DNA of 17,025 bases from Cyanobacteria bacterium T3Sed10_344R1. Its GTDB lineage: Bacteria > Cyanobacteriota > Cyanobacteriia > Phormidesmidales > Phormidesmidaceae. This document shows positions 13,574 through 17,025 of the stretch, piece by piece. The number at the start of each line of letters is the position of its first letter. Position 1 is the stretch's first letter. A program made the position numbers and the translations under genes. The stretch is taken from positions 1 to 17,025 of the forward strand of contig PXDR01000621.1 of the NCBI GenBank assembly GCA_003566335.1. The letters are read 5' to 3'. A model generated the notes under the pieces. That model was not told the origin of the DNA and made no database searches. It saw nothing but the letters and a program-made list of their open reading frames with translations.

Positions 13574-15808
13574 GTGGCCAAAACGGTTCCTACTAAATCC
13601 ACCGCTAAGTTAACCCGCTCAGCCCCGGGGCGGGTGACGATGTTGGTTAAGCAGCGAACCCTGCCCGCCTGGGTGAGGCAGGGGCTGGTTACCGTTGCCG
13701 TGTGGTTAACGCTAGCGGGGGCGGGGGCGGGGGTGGTGTTGAGCACCCTCTGGGGGCTACAGCTGCTGGTTGCGCCCCAACCGGTGGCCTGGCTAGAACG
13801 CTGGGTGCCCCGGGGAGATCAAGACTGGAGTCGGCAAATCACCAGTCTTGAAGAGATTGAGGCTGAGGCTGAGAGCGCTGGGCTGTGGGTTGGAGACCCC
13901 ATAACGGTGACGGCAGAGGGGCAAACCCACTGGCTGCTGCCACTGTGGCAAACCCGGCCCAACTGCAGCCGAGACTGCGACACTATTGTTGAAGTGCGAG
14001 CCCTAGTGGTGCTAGTCCCTGACGGATCACGGCTGCAATTACAGGATCAAGTGGCGATTAGTGGCCCCGAAGAAGCCTTTGTGGTGGCTCCCCTCCAGGG
14101 GACAAGCGCCCAAAGTATTGGCAGTAGTCGGGTGCTGCCCCTGACCCAAATCCGGCCATTGCCAGAGATGGATAGTGGTCATTGGTACACCCTGTGGCAC
14201 CAATGGCAGCGGGGCAGTAGTCGGGTCGATTACGGTCAGGTGATTCATTATTCTGCGACCCAGGGTCGATTACGGCGATTGGTGCGATGGACCAGCCCAG
14301 CCCGGGCCTTGCCCGCCTGGATGCCCTTAGAACCGGGAGAGCCAGCGGTGCTCGTGATCGACCAAACTGTGGGGTTAGAACCCCAGTTTCAGGGGTTTCA
14401 GCTCACTGGCGGCGGGATGCAGATGCGGCCTATTTCTCTGAGCGAGCTGGCTTTGGCTGAGACTGATCCCAGGTATGAACAGGTGATGGTGCTAGCCCGG
14501 GCCGGGCTGTGGTCTGATGCCTTAGCGCGGTTAGAACAACTCAAGGCAGATCAAGCCGATCGATGGACGCTGATGGCGACTGCCCAGCATCGATTGATTG
14601 AGCGTCATGCCCAAGTGACCCGTCGTCAGGCAGAGCAATCCTGGGCGAGTCCGAACCAAAAGATGCTGGCTTTATTGATTGATGGTCAGTGGCAGGCGGC
14701 GTTGACCCTGTTAACCGAAACCGCCGACTATGACGCTACGGTGGTGACTCAAGAGTCTGGGCGGCTGTGGCAGCGGGTGGTGACCAGTTTGCAGGTGAAC
14801 CCGACCCCAGCGGCTCAGGTCTGGGGGGCATTGCTGCTGATGGCCCAGCAAGATCAGGCTACGGCCCAAGCCTGGTTGGCCCGCCAGACGAATCCTGGTT
14901 CGGCCCAGCAGCAGTTTCAGCAAATCTGGGGGGCGCTGAGCCCCCCAGATTTGCCGTCGTCCCCTGCGGAGGTGGTGACTGAGGCGGCAACGCCCACGAC
15001 AGCCAGCGCCTCGGTGCAGGGGGTGGTGGGGGCGGTGAGTGCCCCCAGTCAGGTGACTTGGTCGGACTGGACAGCCATACAGTCTGATTCAGCAGAACCT
15101 CAGTCGTTGGAACCGCAATCATTGGGGCCAAATCAACAGTGGCTGGTGGTGCAGGTGCGGGCCGTGCAGCAGGCGGGGCGTTGGCAGGTGTCGCCGCCTG
15201 TGCCTGCCTTAGCCGACCTGACAACTTCAGGTTGGGGAGGTGCGATCGCATCTCTTCAGCTCTTATTGCCTGGGACTGCAGGCCCCCAAGCGGCAAATGT
15301 TCAAACCGTGGCCGCTCGCCAACAGGGAAACCGATTGGACTTGCTGGTGGCGGCTCCTACAGGCGCTACTACAGCTGCGATCGCAATCACCCAGGGCTTA
15401 GCCCAGGGGCTTTCCCCCAACGTCGGCTCAGCGTTACGGCAATGGCGACAGCAGCAGCCCGCCTGGGCCGAACAGATAGTCGCGCAACTGTCTCAGCAGC
15501 TAGATGCGGATTTGATTGATTCTGAGACCCTGCTGCGGGCCGCGATGGTGCAATCCTTGGACGTGACCGCCGACGGCAATGCCGAAGCTGTCGTGGCTCT
15601 GAATATGGACGTTTTAGGGGAGACGCCAGCCCAGGCTCAACTTGCCGCCCTGCCTCAGCACTGGATTATTACGCCTGACGGCACCGTCCTGTACCAGTCC
15701 GCTAATCAACCGCTGCAAGGCTGGCTCCCGGGCGGACTGCTGATTCGAGACGGCGATCGATATCAAGTCTGGCTGTGGAACCAAGGCCGTTTTCGCGCCC
15801 TGGATTGA
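13574..15808 (+). CDS. Single-pass membrane protein of unknown function, 744 residues
   Basis: I do not recognise a named family. A basic N-terminus (residues 1-36) precedes one hydrophobic helix (about 37-66), after which the protein is soluble; the positive N-terminus suggests that the long C-terminal part lies outside the cytoplasm. The only two cysteines I find are C131 and C135 (CSRDC), just after the membrane segment, and could form a disulfide. Residues ~300-460 look like helical TPR-type repeats (LARAGLWSDALARLEQL, LLIDGQWQAALTLLTE). A Ser/Pro/Gln-rich linker follows. The C-terminus has DVTADGNAE (663-671), resembling the calcium-loop core of FG-GAP/VCBS repeats. The GTG start at 13574 has no clear ribosome binding site; an in-frame ATG at 13640 (residue 23) is a plausible alternative that still keeps the helix. 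The gene stands alone between a divergent and a convergent neighbour. Confidence 0.82.
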   Translation: MAKTVPTKSTAKLTRSAPGRVTMLVKQRTLPAWVRQGLVTVAVWLTLAGAGAGVVLSTLWGLQLLVAPQPVAWLERWVPRGDQDWSRQITSLEEIEAEAESAGLWVGDPITVTAEGQTHWLLPLWQTRPNCSRDCDTIVEVRALVVLVPDGSRLQLQDQVAISGPEEAFVVAPLQGTSAQSIGSSRVLPLTQIRPLPEMDSGHWYTLWHQWQRGSSRVDYGQVIHYSATQGRLRRLVRWTSPARALPAWMPLEPGEPAVLVIDQTVGLEPQFQGFQLTGGGMQMRPISLSELALAETDPRYEQVMVLARAGLWSDALARLEQLKADQADRWTLMATAQHRLIERHAQVTRRQAEQSWASPNQKMLALLIDGQWQAALTLLTETADYDATVVTQESGRLWQRVVTSLQVNPTPAAQVWGALLLMAQQDQATAQAWLARQTNPGSAQQQFQQIWGALSPPDLPSSPAEVVTEAATPTTASASVQGVVGAVSAPSQVTWSDWTAIQSDSAEPQSLEPQSLGPNQQWLVVQVRAVQQAGRWQVSPPVPALADLTTSGWGGAIASLQLLLPGTAGPQAANVQTVAARQQGNRLDLLVAAPTGATTAAIAITQGLAQGLSPNVGSALRQWRQQQPAWAEQIVAQLSQQLDADLIDSETLLRAAMVQSLDVTADGNAEAVVALNMDVLGETPAQAQLAALPQHWIITPDGTVLYQSANQPLQGWLPGGLLIRDGDRYQVWLWNQGRFRALD

Positions 15809-15819
15809 TTCATCAAGGT

Positions 15820-15852
15820 GAGTCTGAGGCGAGTCTACGACGAGTTCTGGCT
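15820..15852. repeat. 11-bp imperfect triple repeat between convergent genes
   Basis: GAGTCTGAGGC (15820), GAGTCTACGAC (15831) and GAGTTCTGGCT (15842) start at exact 11-bp intervals. They lie just after the stop of the + gene and before the end of the - gene. Confidence 0.45.
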
Positions 15853-15858
15853 CAAGGG

Positions 15859-16434
15859 CTAAGCCGGTCTTTGCAGTTGCCGCCGCAACTGAAGCTTCAA
15901 CGCTACATAGGCCGAAAATTGATAATGCTCTGCCACCAGCCACAGTGCCAGTAGGCTATGGCACAACAGCGTTAGCCCCGCCCAAATTAGAGGCACACTG
16001 GCTCCAGGGCTGTCGGGCAACGGCGGAAAAACATAGCCCGCCAGCCAAACCAGACCCGGTGGCAGCAGCACCAGCACCGCCCCCAGTCCCCAGACCAACA
16101 GGGTCAAATCGCGATCGAGATGGCGAGACTGTCGCCAACTTTGCCCTGTCCAGCGCCAGGTCATGGGCTGCACGCTGTCCACCACTTCAATGGTCTGTGC
16201 TTCTAGGTTAGGCGTAAAGATATGGCGGCAAAAATCACAGGCAAAGGCATCCATCAACACCATGGCCTCAATCTGGCCATGACGGCAAACGGGGCACCGA
16301 TATTGCCCAGATGGCTGGAATTGCCTCAGCGCCGGAGAAGACTCTGCTGATGTCGGTTTAAGTTTTTTCCCGAGCCAACCGCTGGCCGGGGAAGATCCGT
16401 CCTCAGGGTTGGAGTTAGGGGAAGCGTGGGTCAC
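15859..16434 (-). CDS. Zinc-ribbon membrane protein, two helices, unknown function
   Basis: A 191-residue protein with a Ser/Pro-rich head (1-42) and a C4 zinc-ribbon: CPVC at 47-50 and CDFC at 66-69. A short linker and two hydrophobic helices (about 110-135 and 146-168) follow, then a basic tail ending LQLRRQLQRP. The topology suggests that the zinc ribbon faces the cytoplasm. I know of no defined function, and it resembles small cyanobacterial hypothetical proteins. The start is GTG at 16434; the next in-frame Met (residue 58) would destroy the ribbon, so GTG is preferred despite a poor ribosome binding site. It lies 73 bp downstream of the Pro-rich gene on the same strand and may be co-transcribed with it. 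Confidence 0.8.
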   Translation of the reverse strand: MTHASPNSNPEDGSSPASGWLGKKLKPTSAESSPALRQFQPSGQYRCPVCRHGQIEAMVLMDAFACDFCRHIFTPNLEAQTIEVVDSVQPMTWRWTGQSWRQSRHLDRDLTLLVWGLGAVLVLLPPGLVWLAGYVFPPLPDSPGASVPLIWAGLTLLCHSLLALWLVAEHYQFSAYVALKLQLRRQLQRPA

Positions 16435-16485
16435 AGGTTAAACCAAGTTGGGGCTAAGGAGGGTGCCGCGAAAGCGTGATGAAGT

Positions 16486-16493
16486 GCGATCGC
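16486..16493. repeat. HIP1 palindrome GCGATCGC (one of 14 copies)
   Basis: This is the only intergenic copy. The others start at 1307, 1907, 3002, 3926, 6188, 6599, 6820, 7918, 9159, 9852, 11950, 15242 and 15377, all inside genes. HIP1 over-representation is a hallmark of many cyanobacterial genomes. Confidence 0.9.
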
Positions 16494-16507
16494 AGCCCAG
16501 CTAACCT

Positions 16508-17025
16508 CTACATCAGGCCAGCCATCGCCGAAGCACCCCCGACGGATCGGGTATATTCCCGTCCCCCCTGTTCTAACACCACCCTGGGCTCACTGTTTAC
16601 CCCAACCTCAATCCGCTTGACTAACACCTGCCCACCGGCCAGATAATCGCCCGCCGCCACATAACGGCTGCCACTGCCATCGGGCTCCCGCACAATCGCA
16701 TGAACTTGGCTACCCACCTGGGCCACCCCAGTGATCTCAATTTGCTCAGCCAAAGGCCCCGTTGGGGTCGGTAACGCTAAAGGCGCTGCCGCCACTGATG
16801 GGCTAGGTAGGTTTGGGCTAGGTGGGTTAGCTACCGGCACCGTTGCCAAGGGCTGCGTGGGGACTGGGGGCAGCGCCAGCGGTACCGAAGGTAACGGCGG
16901 TAGAGGCGTGCTGTTGCTCACGGGCACAGTCGGTGCTGCCGTTGCCGTGATGTTTGGCTGACTGCTAGGACTGGATTCCGCCGCCGATGGCGTTGCAGCA
17001 TTGGCCGCCGCCGGAGTGGGTGGCG
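16508..17025 (-). CDS. Pro/Ala-rich protein with PilP-like C-terminal domain, 5'-truncated
   Basis: The frame is open to the right edge, so only the C-terminal ~172 codons are visible; the GTG at 16927 is probably internal. The visible part is a Pro/Ala/Ser/Thr-rich linker (about 100 residues) followed by ~72 residues beginning AEQIEITGVAQVGSQVHAIV. The pattern of EPDGSGSRYVAAGDYL, then VKRIEVG and VVLEQGG, resembles the small beta domain of PilP/GspC-type secretion and pilus proteins (ligand-like PDG, then V.xGDYL, then I..V.L). If right, it would be a periplasmic component of the type IV pilus alignment complex, and pilM/N/O/Q-type genes would be expected just upstream, outside the window. 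Existence of the gene is clear; the PilP link is a tentative pattern match. Confidence 0.7.
   Translation of the reverse strand, partial: PPTPAAANAATPSAAESSPSSQPNITATAAPTVPVSNSTPLPPLPSVPLALPPVPTQPLATVPVANPPSPNLPSPSVAAAPLALPTPTGPLAEQIEITGVAQVGSQVHAIVREPDGSGSRYVAAGDYLAGGQVLVKRIEVGVNSEPRVVLEQGGREYTRSVGGASAMAGLM

Noticed and set aside
1..17025. CRISPR array, tRNA, rRNA, insertion sequence or prophage
   Set aside because: No regularly spaced repeats with spacers, no cloverleaf or rRNA-like sequence, and no transposase, integrase or phage structural genes were seen on either strand.

Overview
The window looks like chromosomal DNA of a cyanobacterium. The palindrome GCGATCGC (HIP1) occurs 14 times, the base composition is moderately GC-rich, and the gene families fit: a PilL/PixL-type CheA hybrid kinase, a GlcD glycolate dehydrogenase and a methylglyoxal synthase/lipid kinase fusion. 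I cannot name the genus. No rRNA, tRNA, CRISPR array, transposase or phage gene is visible.

Layout. (1) The left third is one giant gene on + (to 5248), open at the left edge. It encodes a CheA-type hybrid histidine kinase whose first ~1050 visible residues are an extremely acidic, lysine-free, repetitive linker. Kinase, CheW-like and receiver domains follow. (2) A convergent, translationally tight pair on - (8597 to 5278) encodes a membrane-anchored substrate-binding/OmpA-like fusion protein and a 575-residue protein I do not recognise. (3) A 350-bp divergent region holds two hairpins, one terminator-like, and an 11-bp-phased direct-repeat array. (4) On + lie glcD (photorespiratory glycolate oxidation) and a single-domain universal stress protein. 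(5) On - lies a two-gene operon: an orphan ParA-type ATPase and a methylglyoxal synthase-diacylglycerol kinase-like fusion. (6) A 405-bp divergent region is rich in dyads and short direct repeats. (7) On + is a 744-residue single-pass membrane protein of unknown role. (8) On - are a zinc-ribbon/two-helix membrane protein and the C-terminal part of a Pro/Ala-rich protein with a PilP-like end, open at the right edge.

How the genes relate: the CheA-like kinase would act in a phototaxis/type IV pilus type of pathway. The PilP-like fragment at the far end could belong to pilus biology, but 11 kb separates them and I do not claim a shared operon. The middle genes are metabolic or stress-related (glycolate, methylglyoxal, USP) without a clear single pathway. 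The most unusual items are the acidic repeat linker of the kinase, the SBP-OmpA plus unknown-protein pair, the orphan terminator-like hairpin between divergent genes, and the short 11-15 bp tandem repeats found in the larger intergenic gaps.
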